This document shows, piece after piece, positions 10,289 to 18,696 of a stretch of 64,000 nt of DNA. Origin of the DNA: Acidovorax sp. sic0104 (GTDB lineage Bacteria; Pseudomonadota; Gammaproteobacteria; Burkholderiales; Burkholderiaceae_C). Each line of letters begins with the position of its first letter. The stretch's first letter is position 1. Made by a program: the position numbers and the translations under genes. A model generated the notes under the pieces. The model was not told the origin of the DNA. It was given only the letters and a program-made list of their open reading frames with translations, and ran no database searches. The DNA is taken from assembly GCF_019219095.1 (NCBI RefSeq), contig NZ_JAHUWH010000017.1:1-64000 (forward strand). The letters are read 5' to 3'.

Positions 10289-11770
10289 ATGCAGAGACCG
10301 CAAGCCAATCGCCCCCGGCGCGCCCTGCGCCTGGCGGCAGCCAGCATCGGCATCGCCGCCGTGGGAGGCCTCGGATTTGGCGCCCTGACGGCTGCGCCAC
10401 AGCCCGACCCGCAGGGGGAGAAGACCGGCGGCGAGACCACCGTTTTCGCCACCGGGCGCAACGCCTTCTCGTTCCCGGCCGCCAACCTCACCGACGAGGA
10501 GCGCACGCGCTTCGTCATCGGCAACTCGTTCTTCCGGCGCAACTGGGTGGAGGCGCCCGCCTCCACCAAGGCGCGCGACGGGCTGGGCCCGCACTTCATC
10601 GCGCGCTCGTGCGGCGGCTGCCATGTGCAGGACGGCCGGGGCGAACCGCCGGAAATCTTCAACCGCCTGGGCGAGACCAAGGACCCCACGGTGGCCCTGC
10701 TGATCCGCCTGTCCATCCCCGGCACCGACGCGCATGGCGGGCCGGTGCACGACCCCGTGTACGGCGACCAGTTCAACAATGCAGCCATCCAGGGCGTCAA
10801 GCCCGAAGGCCGCGTGACCCTGCGCTACGACACCATCAAGGGCAAGTTCGCCGACGGTACGCCCTACACACTGCAAAAGCCCACCTACGGCTTTGCCGAC
10901 CTGGGCTACGGACCCATGCACCCCCAAGTCATGACCAGCCCGCGCATTGCGCCGCAGATCATCGGCGTGGGCCTGCTCGAAGCCATTGCGGAGGCCGACA
11001 TCCTGGCCAACGCCGCCGATCAGGCCGCCGCCCCCGGCCCCATCAAGGGCGTGCCCAACAAGGTATGGGACGCACAGGCGGGCCGCATGATGACGGGCCG
11101 CTTCGGATGGAAGGCCAATGTGGCCACCATCGCGCACCAGACGGGCGGGGCCTTCCTGGGCGACATGGGCATCACCTCGCGCCACTTCGCGCAGGAGGCC
11201 TGCACGCCCACGCAGAAGGACTGCCTGGCGGCCCCCAGCGGCAAGAGCGGTGGAGAACAAGGCCAGCCCGGCGTCGAGATCGACGACAAGACCCTGGCCG
11301 ACGTGATCTTCTACCAGGCCACGCTCGCCCCCCCCGCACGCCGCAACATCAACGATGCGCAGGTGCTGCGCGGCCAGGCGCTGTTCAGCCAAGCCCAGTG
11401 CGCCACCTGCCACCGTCCGAGCTACGTCACCAAGGAAGGCCCCTTCCCGCACCTGACCAGCAAGGCGCTGAGCGGGCAGCGCATCTTCCCCTACACCGAC
11501 CTGCTGCTGCACGACATGGGCGAGCGGCTGGCCGACGGCCGGCCCGACTTCGGCGCCAGCGGCCGGCAATGGAAGACCCCGCCGCTGTGGGGCACGGGCC
11601 TGATCAAGGACGTGAACGGCCACACGCGCCTGCTGCACGACGGGCGCGCGCGCGGCGTGCTCGAAGCCGTGCTGTGGCATGGCGGCGAAGCCGAAGCGGC
11701 CAAGGACCAGGTGCTCAAGATGAAAAAGGCCGACCGGGATGCGCTCGTGAAATTCGTGGAGTCTCTATGA
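10289..11770 (+). CDS. Di-haem oxidoreductase family protein (DUF1111)
   Basis: This 493-residue protein has an N-terminal membrane anchor or signal (residues about 12-32) and two CxxCH haem-binding motifs, CGGCH near residue 110 and CATCH near residue 371. It belongs to the DUF1111 'thiol oxidoreductase-like' di-haem family, related to MauG/cytochrome c peroxidases. It is always found with imelysin genes in this type of locus, so a redox role in periplasmic iron handling is plausible but unproven here. The ATG lies 2 bp after the previous stop, so translation is probably coupled. Confidence 0.92.
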   Translation: MQRPQANRPRRALRLAAASIGIAAVGGLGFGALTAAPQPDPQGEKTGGETTVFATGRNAFSFPAANLTDEERTRFVIGNSFFRRNWVEAPASTKARDGLGPHFIARSCGGCHVQDGRGEPPEIFNRLGETKDPTVALLIRLSIPGTDAHGGPVHDPVYGDQFNNAAIQGVKPEGRVTLRYDTIKGKFADGTPYTLQKPTYGFADLGYGPMHPQVMTSPRIAPQIIGVGLLEAIAEADILANAADQAAAPGPIKGVPNKVWDAQAGRMMTGRFGWKANVATIAHQTGGAFLGDMGITSRHFAQEACTPTQKDCLAAPSGKSGGEQGQPGVEIDDKTLADVIFYQATLAPPARRNINDAQVLRGQALFSQAQCATCHRPSYVTKEGPFPHLTSKALSGQRIFPYTDLLLHDMGERLADGRPDFGASGRQWKTPPLWGTGLIKDVNGHTRLLHDGRARGVLEAVLWHGGEAEAAKDQVLKMKKADRDALVKFVESL

Positions 11771-11783
11771 ACAGAACTAGCCC

Positions 11784-11851
11784 CCACGCTCCGCCGCTGC
11801 GCGGGGCGCTGCCCCCCGAGGGGGTCGCGTTTTCATCTTGGGGCGGCCCGG
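11784..11851. repeat. Comamonadaceae-type GC-tract repeat
   Basis: The segment contains a CCGCTGCGCGG dyad, a CCCCCCGAGGGGG dyad and a CTTGGGGCGGCCCGG tail. The same combination recurs in variant form at 12966-13020 and 49164-49207. It lies between the DUF1111 stop and the preferred start of the second imelysin. Confidence 0.55.
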
Positions 11852-11853
11852 CG

Positions 11854-12963
11854 ATGAAAACATCCCTCATCGCAGCCGCCCTGCTGCTGGCCGCCCTGCT
11901 CCCCCTCGCTGCGCAGGCTCAGCCTTCTGCATCCGCGGCATCCACCGTCCCTGCCTGGCAGCGCAATGCCGTGCCGTTCTACGACACGGTGCACGCCCTG
12001 CAAGGCATCTACGGCCACTGGGCCCTGCCCCGCGCACAGGACTTCGACCGCAACGCGCGCGCGCTGGTGCCCGCTGTGGCGGCCTTGTGCCAGGCGCCGG
12101 CGGCGGACGGCAAGGCAGCGCTCGAATCCGCCCGCACCGCCTGGCAGGCCACGGCCCGCGCGTGGGAGCAGCTGGCCGCCGTGTCCGTGGGCCCCGTCAT
12201 CGCCCGCCGCAGCCAGCGCGCGATCGACTTCACGCCCACGCGCCCGGCGCTGATAGAAAAAGCCATCGCCGCCCAACCCCAGGGCGCCAAGGCCTTCGAG
12301 CGCATCGGCACGCCCGCCAAGGGCCTGCCCGCGCTGGAATGGCTGCTGTGGACACGCCCGGCCCAGCCCGGCAGCCCCGCCTGCAGCTACGCCCACGAGG
12401 TGGCGCAGGACGTGGCGCGTGAATCGGCGGCGCTCACCAAGGCCTTTACCGACGCCGCCGCGACCGATTGGGGCGCCGAAGACGAACAGGAAGGCTCCAC
12501 ACAGGCCATCAGCGAATTCGTGAACCAGTGGGTGGGCGGCATCGAGCGCCTGCGCTGGGCGCAGATGGACAAACCCCTGCGCGCGGCCCAGGGAACGCGC
12601 ACGCCGGACTACCCCCGCACCGCCAGCGGCAACACGCTGGCCGCCTGGGCCGCGACCTGGGGCGGCCTGCGCAGCGTGACCACCCTGGCCGCCAGCGCCG
12701 ACATCCCCGCCGCCGGCGAGGCCTTGGTGCCGCTCGAGATGTACCTGCGCGGCAAGGGCCTGAACCCGCTGGCCGACAAGCTGCGAGAGGCCACCGACAA
12801 GGTCGACACGTCGATGGCGCAGGTGCAGAAGTCCGGCCTTCAGAACAAGGCGGCCGTCCAGCAGACGGCCAGGGACCTGGCCGCGCTCAAGTTCCTGGCC
12901 GAGTCCGAAGTGGCGCCTGCGCTGCAGGTGAGCATCGGGTTCTCGGATGCCGATGGGGACTAG
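11854..12963 (+). CDS. Second imelysin-family periplasmic protein
   Basis: This 369-residue protein has a signal peptide ending at AAQAQ (about residue 22) and an imelysin fold. The signature region reads KGLPALEWLLW, so the His of GxHxxE is replaced while the Glu is kept. That change is common in the second imelysin paralogue of such operons and suggests altered metal binding. An alternative in-frame ATG at 11767 overlaps the DUF1111 stop, but it would add 29 residues encoded by a GC-tract repeat ahead of the signal peptide. I therefore prefer 11854. Confidence 0.88.
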   Translation: MKTSLIAAALLLAALLPLAAQAQPSASAASTVPAWQRNAVPFYDTVHALQGIYGHWALPRAQDFDRNARALVPAVAALCQAPAADGKAALESARTAWQATARAWEQLAAVSVGPVIARRSQRAIDFTPTRPALIEKAIAAQPQGAKAFERIGTPAKGLPALEWLLWTRPAQPGSPACSYAHEVAQDVARESAALTKAFTDAAATDWGAEDEQEGSTQAISEFVNQWVGGIERLRWAQMDKPLRAAQGTRTPDYPRTASGNTLAAWAATWGGLRSVTTLAASADIPAAGEALVPLEMYLRGKGLNPLADKLREATDKVDTSMAQVQKSGLQNKAAVQQTARDLAALKFLAESEVAPALQVSIGFSDADGD

Positions 12964-12994
12964 GCCAGGCAGCCCCGCTGAGGCGATGCGCGCC

Positions 12995-13010
12995 GTCCCC
13001 CCGGGGGGAC
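12995..13010. repeat. Perfect 16-bp C/G-tract palindrome in a GC-tract repeat
   Basis: GTCCCCCC followed by GGGGGGAC forms a perfect palindrome just after the second imelysin stop. It is part of a variant of the GC-tract repeat also seen near 11784 and 49164. It lies upstream of the preferred DUF1513 start at 13073. Confidence 0.5.
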
Positions 13011-13072
13011 GCCACCCGCAGATCGCCCAGGCCGGTTCTGCGGCGGCGCTCGCCTTGGCCCCGGCCCTCGGC

Positions 13073-14209
13073 ATGCCGCGCGGCGGTCGCCGCGATGCGC
13101 TGCTCGCCCTGGCAGGCCTCGGCGCATGGGTGCTGGCCCCTGGCGCGGCGCAAGCCAAAGCACAGGGCCGCGCCATCCGTCTCGCCGCCGCCTGGGAACA
13201 CCAGGGCAGTTTCCACATCGGTGTGCTGTCCACGCAGGAAGGCGCCGGGCAGGCGCTGCAGGTCCACGCATCGCTGGAAGTACCCACACGCGCCCACGGC
13301 CTGTGCATGCTGCCCGATGGGTCGGTGCTGGCCACGGCCCGCCGGCCCGGCGACTGGCTGGTGCGCTGGCGGCCCGGCGCGGGCAGCGAACCGCATTGGT
13401 TTTGGCAGGACGGCGAGCGCTCCTTCAACGGCCACGTGCTGGCCAGCGCCGATGGCCAGCGGCTTTACACCACCGAGACCGATGCCGAGACCGGCGCGAG
13501 CTGGATCGTGGCGCGCGATGCGGGCACGCTCGCACCCGCCGCCGAGTGGCCCACCCACGGCATTGATGCGCACGAACTGATCTGGGACACACGCGGTGGC
13601 GGCGGCCAGGGCAACGCCCCCACGCTCATCGTCGCCAACGGCGGCGTGCCCACGGCCCCCGAAACTGGCCGCGTCAAGCGCGACCTGGGCACCATGGATT
13701 CATCGCTCGTGCGGCTGGATGCCCGCACGGGCCGGCTGCTGGGCCAATGGCGCCTGCAGGACAAGCGCCTGAGCCTGCGCCACCTGGCCTGGAGCCCCGA
13801 CGGCCAAGTGCTGGGCATTGCCCTGCAGGCGGAGCACGACGATGCCGCGGCAAAGGTTGCCGCCCCCGTGCTGGCCCTGTTCGACGGCATCGCGCTGCGC
13901 GTGGTGTCGGCGCCCCCGCACATCGCCCCCAGCCTGAACGGCTACGGTGGCAGCACCGCCGCCACGCCCGCAGGCTGGGCCGTGAGCTGCCCGCGCGCCC
14001 ACGGCATCGCCACGTTTTCGCTCCAGGGCGAGTGGCAGGGCCTGGTGCCACTGCCCGAGGTGTGCCCTCTGGCCGTGCGCAGCGGCGCGCTGTGGGCCGG
14101 CGGCCTGGCCGCCAGCCTGCAGGACGCACTGGCGCCGGACCCGTTGAATCACCCGCACGGAAGCCAGCTGCAAGGCGTGCGGCTGGACAACCATTGGGTG
14201 ACTGCATGA
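13073..14209 (+). CDS. DUF1513 family exported beta-propeller protein
   Basis: This protein of 378 residues has a leader with GGRRDALLALAG and a cleavage site near AAQA (about residue 27), resembling a Tat signal. The mature part is a repeated WD/propeller-like sequence (HGLCMLPDGSVLAT, GHVLASADGQRLYTTE, HELIW, LSLRHLAWSPDGQVLG) typical of DUF1513. It closes the imelysin/DUF1111/imelysin operon and presumably acts in the same periplasmic iron-related process; no activity is known for the family. The frame is open upstream to 12947, but that part is GC-repeat sequence. I chose the ATG next to the leader. Confidence 0.85.
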   Translation: MPRGGRRDALLALAGLGAWVLAPGAAQAKAQGRAIRLAAAWEHQGSFHIGVLSTQEGAGQALQVHASLEVPTRAHGLCMLPDGSVLATARRPGDWLVRWRPGAGSEPHWFWQDGERSFNGHVLASADGQRLYTTETDAETGASWIVARDAGTLAPAAEWPTHGIDAHELIWDTRGGGGQGNAPTLIVANGGVPTAPETGRVKRDLGTMDSSLVRLDARTGRLLGQWRLQDKRLSLRHLAWSPDGQVLGIALQAEHDDAAAKVAAPVLALFDGIALRVVSAPPHIAPSLNGYGGSTAATPAGWAVSCPRAHGIATFSLQGEWQGLVPLPEVCPLAVRSGALWAGGLAASLQDALAPDPLNHPHGSQLQGVRLDNHWVTA

Positions 14210-14224
14210 ACGCCCGCTTTTTTT

Positions 14225-14280
14225 TGATCAAACAAGGCCCTGGCGCTCTCCAGCAAAGCGCCGTTAGCTACTAAAAGTAG
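14225..14280. repeat. Dispersed palindromic element (GGCGCT/AGCGCC plus CTAC/GTAG)
   Basis: An intergenic element between the convergent DUF1513 gene and the fibre operon. It combines TGATCA, a GGCGCT...AGCGCC stem and CTACtaaaaGTAG. It is the longest member of the dispersed palindrome family found across this window, and its hairpins could stop transcription from either side. Confidence 0.5.
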
Positions 14281-14363
14281 AGCGTTCGGGCATTGGATTG
14301 CCGACGCATGGCAGCCCGTCCAGAACGAACCCGGAGGCCCTGGTCGCCGCGTGGCCCGGGTTG

Positions 14364-14618
14364 TCAACGCCCCGTGAACATGAAGTACGCCAGCACGCAC
14401 ACCGCCAGTGCCACGATGAGCTTGGCAATCCATGGCGTCACCAGCCACCCGCCCAGCGCCACGGCCACGCGGCCCCACACATGCGGGGATTGCAGCGCGT
14501 TGTGCGGCTGCGCTGGCGGCGAAGGCCCCCGGTCCTGCAGCGGATAACCGCAGGACGGGCAGGACGGTGCGTGCGATGAGATGTCACGCCCGCATTCGGG
14601 GCAGCGGATCAGGGCCAT
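14364..14618 (-). CDS. Zinc-ribbon protein with C-terminal membrane segment
   Basis: This 84-residue protein starts with a two-knuckle zinc ribbon (CPEC at residues 6-9, CPSC at 20-23) and ends with one transmembrane segment at about 62-82. The Pro-rich linker suggests a cytoplasmic metal-binding head on a membrane anchor. It begins 4 bp after the OmpA-domain gene stop, so it is probably the last gene of the fibre operon. Its connection to fibre assembly is only positional. Confidence 0.75.
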   Translation of the reverse strand: MALIRCPECGRDISSHAPSCPSCGYPLQDRGPSPPAQPHNALQSPHVWGRVAVALGGWLVTPWIAKLIVALAVCVLAYFMFTGR

Positions 14619-14622
14619 GGGT

Positions 14623-15336
14623 CTATCTCCCGTCCTTGCTCGGAACGCCGATCAGTATCTGCACGCGGCGGTTCAGTTGGCGCCCCTGCGGGTCGTCCCG
14701 GCCGTCTGGCAAGGTGTTCGGCGCCACCGGCTCTCGCTTGCCCCGGCCATCGGTGCGTGCCTGCCGGCCGGTCTGCTGCTGCAGCGCCCGCGCCACGGCC
14801 TCGGCACGGCGCAGGGACAGCGGGTCGTTGTAGGCGTCCGTGCCCTTGCCGTCGGTGTGGCCCAGCACCGTGAGCGGCGCGCTGGCGTAGCTCTTGATGA
14901 GCTCGGCCGCCTTCGCGATCGAGGGCGCCGCATCGGCCCGCAACTCGGCCTTGTCGAAATCGAAGAGCACGTCGGCGGGCAGGTCGATGGAGATCGCCTG
15001 CTCGGGGGTGGAGCGGGCCTTGAGTTCAGCCAGCAGGGCGCGGGTCGCCTGCAGCCGCTCCCTGGGTACCTCGGCTTCGCGCAGGATGGTCTGCGGCCCA
15101 CCGCTGCGCTGCAGCGTGGTGTCCTGCGAGCGAGCGGCCAGGCCGCCCCCCTGCTCCTGCAAGCGCAGCGTGGTGGACGGGGCCCCCGACGCCGGCTCCA
15201 GCCGGGTGGGAACGCCCGCCAGCGCCCTGCCGCTGCGCACCACCTCCTGCGCTGCCGCAGGGGCCGTGATTGCCATTGCCAGGCACGACAGGCTCAGCCC
15301 AAGCCAAAGCCGGCCCTGCAGCGTCCGGTGCCGCAT
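14623..15336 (-). CDS. OmpA-domain peptidoglycan-binding protein
   Basis: This 237-residue protein has a signal peptide ending at APAAAQ (about residue 30), a linker, and an OmpA_C domain at about 115-235 (DVLFDFDKAELR, VLGHTDGKGTDAYNDPLS, QLNRRVQI). Such domains bind diaminopimelate in peptidoglycan. The protein has no beta-barrel and no lipobox, so it would be periplasmic. Its ATG overlaps the upstream lipoprotein stop (TGATG), tying it to the fibre operon. Here it probably anchors the secretion apparatus or a fibre base to the wall. Confidence 0.88.
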   Translation of the reverse strand: MRHRTLQGRLWLGLSLSCLAMAITAPAAAQEVVRSGRALAGVPTRLEPASGAPSTTLRLQEQGGGLAARSQDTTLQRSGGPQTILREAEVPRERLQATRALLAELKARSTPEQAISIDLPADVLFDFDKAELRADAAPSIAKAAELIKSYASAPLTVLGHTDGKGTDAYNDPLSLRRAEAVARALQQQTGRQARTDGRGKREPVAPNTLPDGRDDPQGRQLNRRVQILIGVPSKDGR

Positions 15337-15968
15337 CAGCCGCCTTGCAGGGGCAGGTCGACCACCAGCCCCGGCGCCACGATGTTGTCGTCCTGGTTGC
15401 CGTCGTTGAAGACCAGCTTGAGCTTGCGCGCCGACGGTGACACCGCGCCCATGAAGACCAGTTGGCCGTCCAGCGTCTCGCCTTCGCGGATGGTGATGTC
15501 GCGGTTGTTGTCCGGGCGCTTGATGTGCAGGCGCGCGCCGGTCTCGTCCTGCAGGTAGGTATCGGCCAGCGCCAGCATGGTGGTATTGGTGATGCGGTTG
15601 GCGAAGGAAATGCTCACATCGAGCACCGTGGCGTCCGCGCCGATCTCCACGGCCTTGATGCGCACCGTGACGCCGGCAGCGGCAACGCCCTGCACGGCCA
15701 GCGGGACGCGCTTGGGTGACGCCGCTGCCACGGGTGCGGCCGGCGGCGCGGCAGCCACCGCAGACGTCGTTGACGCGGCCGGCGGCGTTGCCACGGCAGG
15801 AGCCGCAGCGGGCGCGGCGCCCACGGCGGGCGCCTCGGGCGCCCGGTCCTTGCACGCGGCCAGGAGCAGGGCCGCCGTGGCAAGGCCCAAGGCGGTGGCC
15901 TTGCGCACGGCCACCCGGGTCCGGCGGATCGAAACCACGGTGTGCAAGGCGTCGGATGGAGTGTGCAT
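15336..15968 (-). CDS. Lipoprotein with Ala/Pro linker and beta-sandwich-like domain
   Basis: This 210-residue protein has a hydrophobic leader ending in LLLAAC, so Cys39 is the likely lipidation site. Residues about 45-95 are a low-complexity Ala/Pro linker, long enough to reach through the periplasm. The C-terminal 110 residues (VRIKAVEIGADATVLDVSIS, ITIREGETLDGQLVFMG) resemble small Ig-like domains of the DUF4352 kind. Family assignment is tentative. The gene overlaps the OmpA-domain gene by the TGATG arrangement. Confidence 0.75.
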   Translation of the reverse strand: MHTPSDALHTVVSIRRTRVAVRKATALGLATAALLLAACKDRAPEAPAVGAAPAAAPAVATPPAASTTSAVAAAPPAAPVAAASPKRVPLAVQGVAAAGVTVRIKAVEIGADATVLDVSISFANRITNTTMLALADTYLQDETGARLHIKRPDNNRDITIREGETLDGQLVFMGAVSPSARKLKLVFNDGNQDDNIVAPGLVVDLPLQGG

Positions 15969-16050
15969 GGTGTACTTGGAGATCACTGGTGATTGGTTTT
16001 GTGTGACGGTGGTTGAAGGCTCGCGAGCGATGGGTGCCAGGGTCGCGCCG

Positions 16051-16614
16051 TCAACGGATGCGGATGCTGTTGGTCTGGCCAGTGGCGCCTTGCCCGGGGG
16101 CCGCTGGCTGCGCGCCCCGCGAGCAGTCGCGCGTGCGCACATCGTTGGCATTGCGCCCCTGCACGATGACGGTGCGGCCCTCCAGCCGCGCGCCCGACAC
16201 GTCCACGCTGTTGACGGACGCGGACCCATCCTCGGCGCAGCGCGTGCCCGCAGCCGTGTTGCCTGACACCTCGATGCGATTGCCTTCTACGGAAGCTCTG
16301 GGCGCACGGCCGGGATGGCCTGCAGCGCCGGCAGGCGTGCCAGGCCGGGCCACGGGGCTCGCGCGGTGGGTGGGGGGCGGCGGGCTTGCAGGCTCTGTGC
16401 CGGTGGTGCCTGTAGCCCCTGTCGGTCCCACCGGCCCCGTCGGCCCCGTCGGCCCGACAGGACCCACTGGGCCGCTCGGACCGGCAGCCAACGCCGCCGA
16501 GCCTGCTGTCAGCACCCCGCACAACGCGACCGCCACGCACCGCAGCGTCGCGCGGCATGCCAGACCGTGGAGTCTTGCCCACCCTGGGTATGGCGACATC
16601 GCTCTCTTCATCAT
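16051..16614 (-). CDS. Secreted collagen-like / solenoid-repeat hybrid protein
   Basis: This 187-residue protein has a long leader (cleavage near residue 43), then ten uninterrupted Gly-X-Y triplets (residues 45-74, mostly GPV/GPT), a Pro/Ala-rich linker, and two repeat units at 112-187. These units match the repeats of the two large repeat proteins at the other end of the operon (IEVSGNTA, SVNSVDVSG, VIVQGRNANDV, ending TNSIRIR). Cys126 and Cys164, one per unit, may form a disulfide. The start has GGAGG 6 bp upstream. A trimeric collagen-like stalk carrying a fibre-compatible cap is a plausible reading; the function is unproven. Confidence 0.82.
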   Translation of the reverse strand: MMKRAMSPYPGWARLHGLACRATLRCVAVALCGVLTAGSAALAAGPSGPVGPVGPTGPTGPVGPTGATGTTGTEPASPPPPTHRASPVARPGTPAGAAGHPGRAPRASVEGNRIEVSGNTAAGTRCAEDGSASVNSVDVSGARLEGRTVIVQGRNANDVRTRDCSRGAQPAAPGQGATGQTNSIRIR

Positions 16615-16627
16615 CAGATCCTCCGCA

Positions 16628-17461
16628 TCAGGGCGGCGCCTTGCCCGGAACGCCCGGCAACGTGCTGCCGGGCGCCGCTGCGGAGGCGGCAGCCGCCGGC
16701 CGGGGCACGGCCGTCATGCCTGGCAGCCCCGACCCCGGCCGCGTGGCCGCGGCAGCGGCGGGCCGGGCGTCGCCGCCGCGGTCCGTGCCATCCCCCGCAG
16801 CCTGCCGCTGCACGCGCGCCTCCAGCTCGGACGCAAAGCGCTCGGCCAGCGCGACTTCCTCCACGGCCATCTCCGCACCCAGCTCGTTGATGACCGACAG
16901 CACATTGCGGTGCGTGCCGGTGTCGGGCTGGGCCATGCGCTCCAGCAGGCGGGCATAGCCCAGGGCGCGCACGTTGTCCTTGGGAACGCCCTGGCCCTTG
17001 CGGTTCATCTCGGACAGGCGCTGCATGGCGCGCGGGTCGCCACGCACGGCGGCCAGCAGGTACCAGCGGTAGGCCTGCCCCATGTCACCCAGGCCAGAGC
17101 GCGGGTTCTGGTAGGCATCGCCCACGAAGGAGAGCAACTGCGGGTTCTGCGTGTTCAAGGCCTCGCGCTTGAGACGCTCCAGCTCGTTGCGGTAGATGGG
17201 ACCCTGGCAGCCCAGCTCGGGCACGCCGCGCTCCAGGGCCTCGTTGCACGATTCGATGAAACGCGCACCCACGGTGGCCCCGGGCGCAGTGGTCTGTTGC
17301 GCGGGGGCAGGCGTTGGGGTGCCCGACGTGGCTGCCGCAGCCGCACCGGGACTGGCGGGCGCTGGGCTGGCGGGTGGCAGTTGCGCGAACGCCGGCACTG
17401 TCAGCGCGGCATACAGCATCCAGGGTGCACCCCGGCGCAGGGGGCTGGCAACACGCATCAT
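16628..17461 (-). CDS. Secreted Sel1/TPR-like repeat protein
   Basis: This 277-residue protein has a signal peptide (cleavage near PAFAQ, residue 27), a Pro/Ala linker, and a helical Sel1-like region at about 90-215 (MGQAYRWYLLAAVRGDPRAM, KDNVRALGYARLLERM). The C-terminus is a disordered Ala/Pro/Gly tail. Sel1 repeats usually mediate protein-protein contact. Its ATG overlaps the stop of the CsgG-like gene (ATGA), indicating coupled synthesis. A periplasmic adaptor or chaperone role for the secretion channel is inferred. Confidence 0.78.
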   Translation of the reverse strand: MMRVASPLRRGAPWMLYAALTVPAFAQLPPASPAPASPGAAAAATSGTPTPAPAQQTTAPGATVGARFIESCNEALERGVPELGCQGPIYRNELERLKREALNTQNPQLLSFVGDAYQNPRSGLGDMGQAYRWYLLAAVRGDPRAMQRLSEMNRKGQGVPKDNVRALGYARLLERMAQPDTGTHRNVLSVINELGAEMAVEEVALAERFASELEARVQRQAAGDGTDRGGDARPAAAAATRPGSGLPGMTAVPRPAAAASAAAPGSTLPGVPGKAPP

Positions 17462-18627
17462 GTGCCCGCCTTGGCGCCTGCGGGCGCTGCGGCGCCGGCC
17501 GGTGCCGCACCGGGAATCTGCGCCTGTGCGGTATCCCAGGACATGGGCACCCCGAAGAACAGCGGCTCGAAGCCCTGCCAGGTCATCACGTCCACGGCGC
17601 CCAGCGACGCAAAGCGTTGGGCGTAGACCTTCTCGAGCGCCTGGCGCGTCTGGTCGTCGTACTGCTGCGTGACCTGCACCGGCTCGCCGTACTTGCGCAG
17701 CGTGACCTGCACGAGGCCGAGCTTGAGCTCTGGCGTGAGGCCGTTGTAGGCCGCGCGCATGTTCTCGATCACCACGGGGTCGGGCGTGCCGTTCGGGATG
17801 CAGCGCCAGTACGGGGTGTTGGTGGCCTTGCCGACCAGCTCGAGCACGCTCAGGTCCACCAGCGTGCGGATCGCCGAGTGGCGCCCCTGCAGGTATTTGC
17901 CTTCGAGCTTGAAGCCGAAGGCGTCGCCATAGAAGCCCAGGCTGGCGTTGTCTTCGGAACTGAAGTTGAGCACCTTGACCACGTTCGATGCCTGCACCTG
18001 CGGCACCATCTGCTGGGTGGAGAAGCTCACCAGATTCAGGTCCAGCGCCAGGGCGGAATAGATGGCCGTGCGCTTGACGTCGCCGCCCAGTGTGGTCTTG
18101 CCGTTGCCCTTGCCGAACTCGATGCCCGCCGAGTTCACGCGGCCGGCGCCGGCGATGGCACGGTCGAACTCCGTGAGCGCGCCGGTGATGAGAAAGTCGG
18201 GCATCGTCACGCCGAACTTGGCGCCCAGCTGCGCCTGCGACACCAGGTAGTCGGGGTGGTAGGGCACGTACACCACGCGCGCGCCGATGCGGTTGACGGC
18301 GGTGCGCACCATCTCGGTGATGTCCCCGGGGATCTCCGCCCCCACCAGCGGACTCGACAGGTTGGTGGCATCCAGGATGCTGCGGGTCTGCATGTAGATG
18401 ACCGGGTCGCCCTCCTTGTAGACGTCCAGCATGCGCCCGAAGCGGCCCAGCGCCAGTGAATAGGGGCTCAGGTTGGTCACGGGCAGGAGTTTGTCGGCCT
18501 CGCGCTCCTGCAGCAGGGTATTCGCGTCCTTGAGCGCGTTCTCGGTGGTTGCGCAGCCCGCGAGGGCAGCCAGGGCCAGGGCCATTGCCCCCCAGCGCAA
18601 TGTTTTCTTCTTCGTTGTCGTCTTCAT
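17458..18627 (-). CDS. CsgG/HfaB-type outer-membrane secretion channel lipoprotein
   Basis: This lipoprotein of 389 residues has the lipobox ALAGC with Cys25. The body follows the CsgG layout: a helix rich in aliphatics (EMVRTAVNRIGARVVYV), a strand DFLITGALTEFDR aligning with the IMVEGSIIGYE strand of CsgG, a long strand pair LALDLNLVSFSTQQMVPQVQ corresponding to the NLRVVNVSTGEIL region, and a C-terminal helix STAIR-like region (HSAIRTLVDLSVLELVG). CsgG forms the ungated pore that exports curli subunits, and HfaB does so for holdfast anchor proteins. The extra C-terminal 70 residues and Ala/Pro/Gly tail are unlike CsgG. Being surrounded by secreted repeat proteins strongly supports an export role. 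Confidence 0.82.
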   Translation of the reverse strand: MKTTTKKKTLRWGAMALALAALAGCATTENALKDANTLLQEREADKLLPVTNLSPYSLALGRFGRMLDVYKEGDPVIYMQTRSILDATNLSSPLVGAEIPGDITEMVRTAVNRIGARVVYVPYHPDYLVSQAQLGAKFGVTMPDFLITGALTEFDRAIAGAGRVNSAGIEFGKGNGKTTLGGDVKRTAIYSALALDLNLVSFSTQQMVPQVQASNVVKVLNFSSEDNASLGFYGDAFGFKLEGKYLQGRHSAIRTLVDLSVLELVGKATNTPYWRCIPNGTPDPVVIENMRAAYNGLTPELKLGLVQVTLRKYGEPVQVTQQYDDQTRQALEKVYAQRFASLGAVDVMTWQGFEPLFFGVPMSWDTAQAQIPGAAPAGAAAPAGAKAGT

Positions 18628-18696
18628 GGTTCTTTGTTTTCGTGGTGTTGTGAAAGCCCCGCTCTCTCGGGGCTGCAAGGCGCTTGGGCCGCTGCG

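Noticed and set aside
11767-11853. Start of the second imelysin at the ATG overlapping the DUF1111 stop
   Set aside because: It would place 29 repeat-encoded residues in front of a normal signal peptide. The ATG at 11854 is more plausible.
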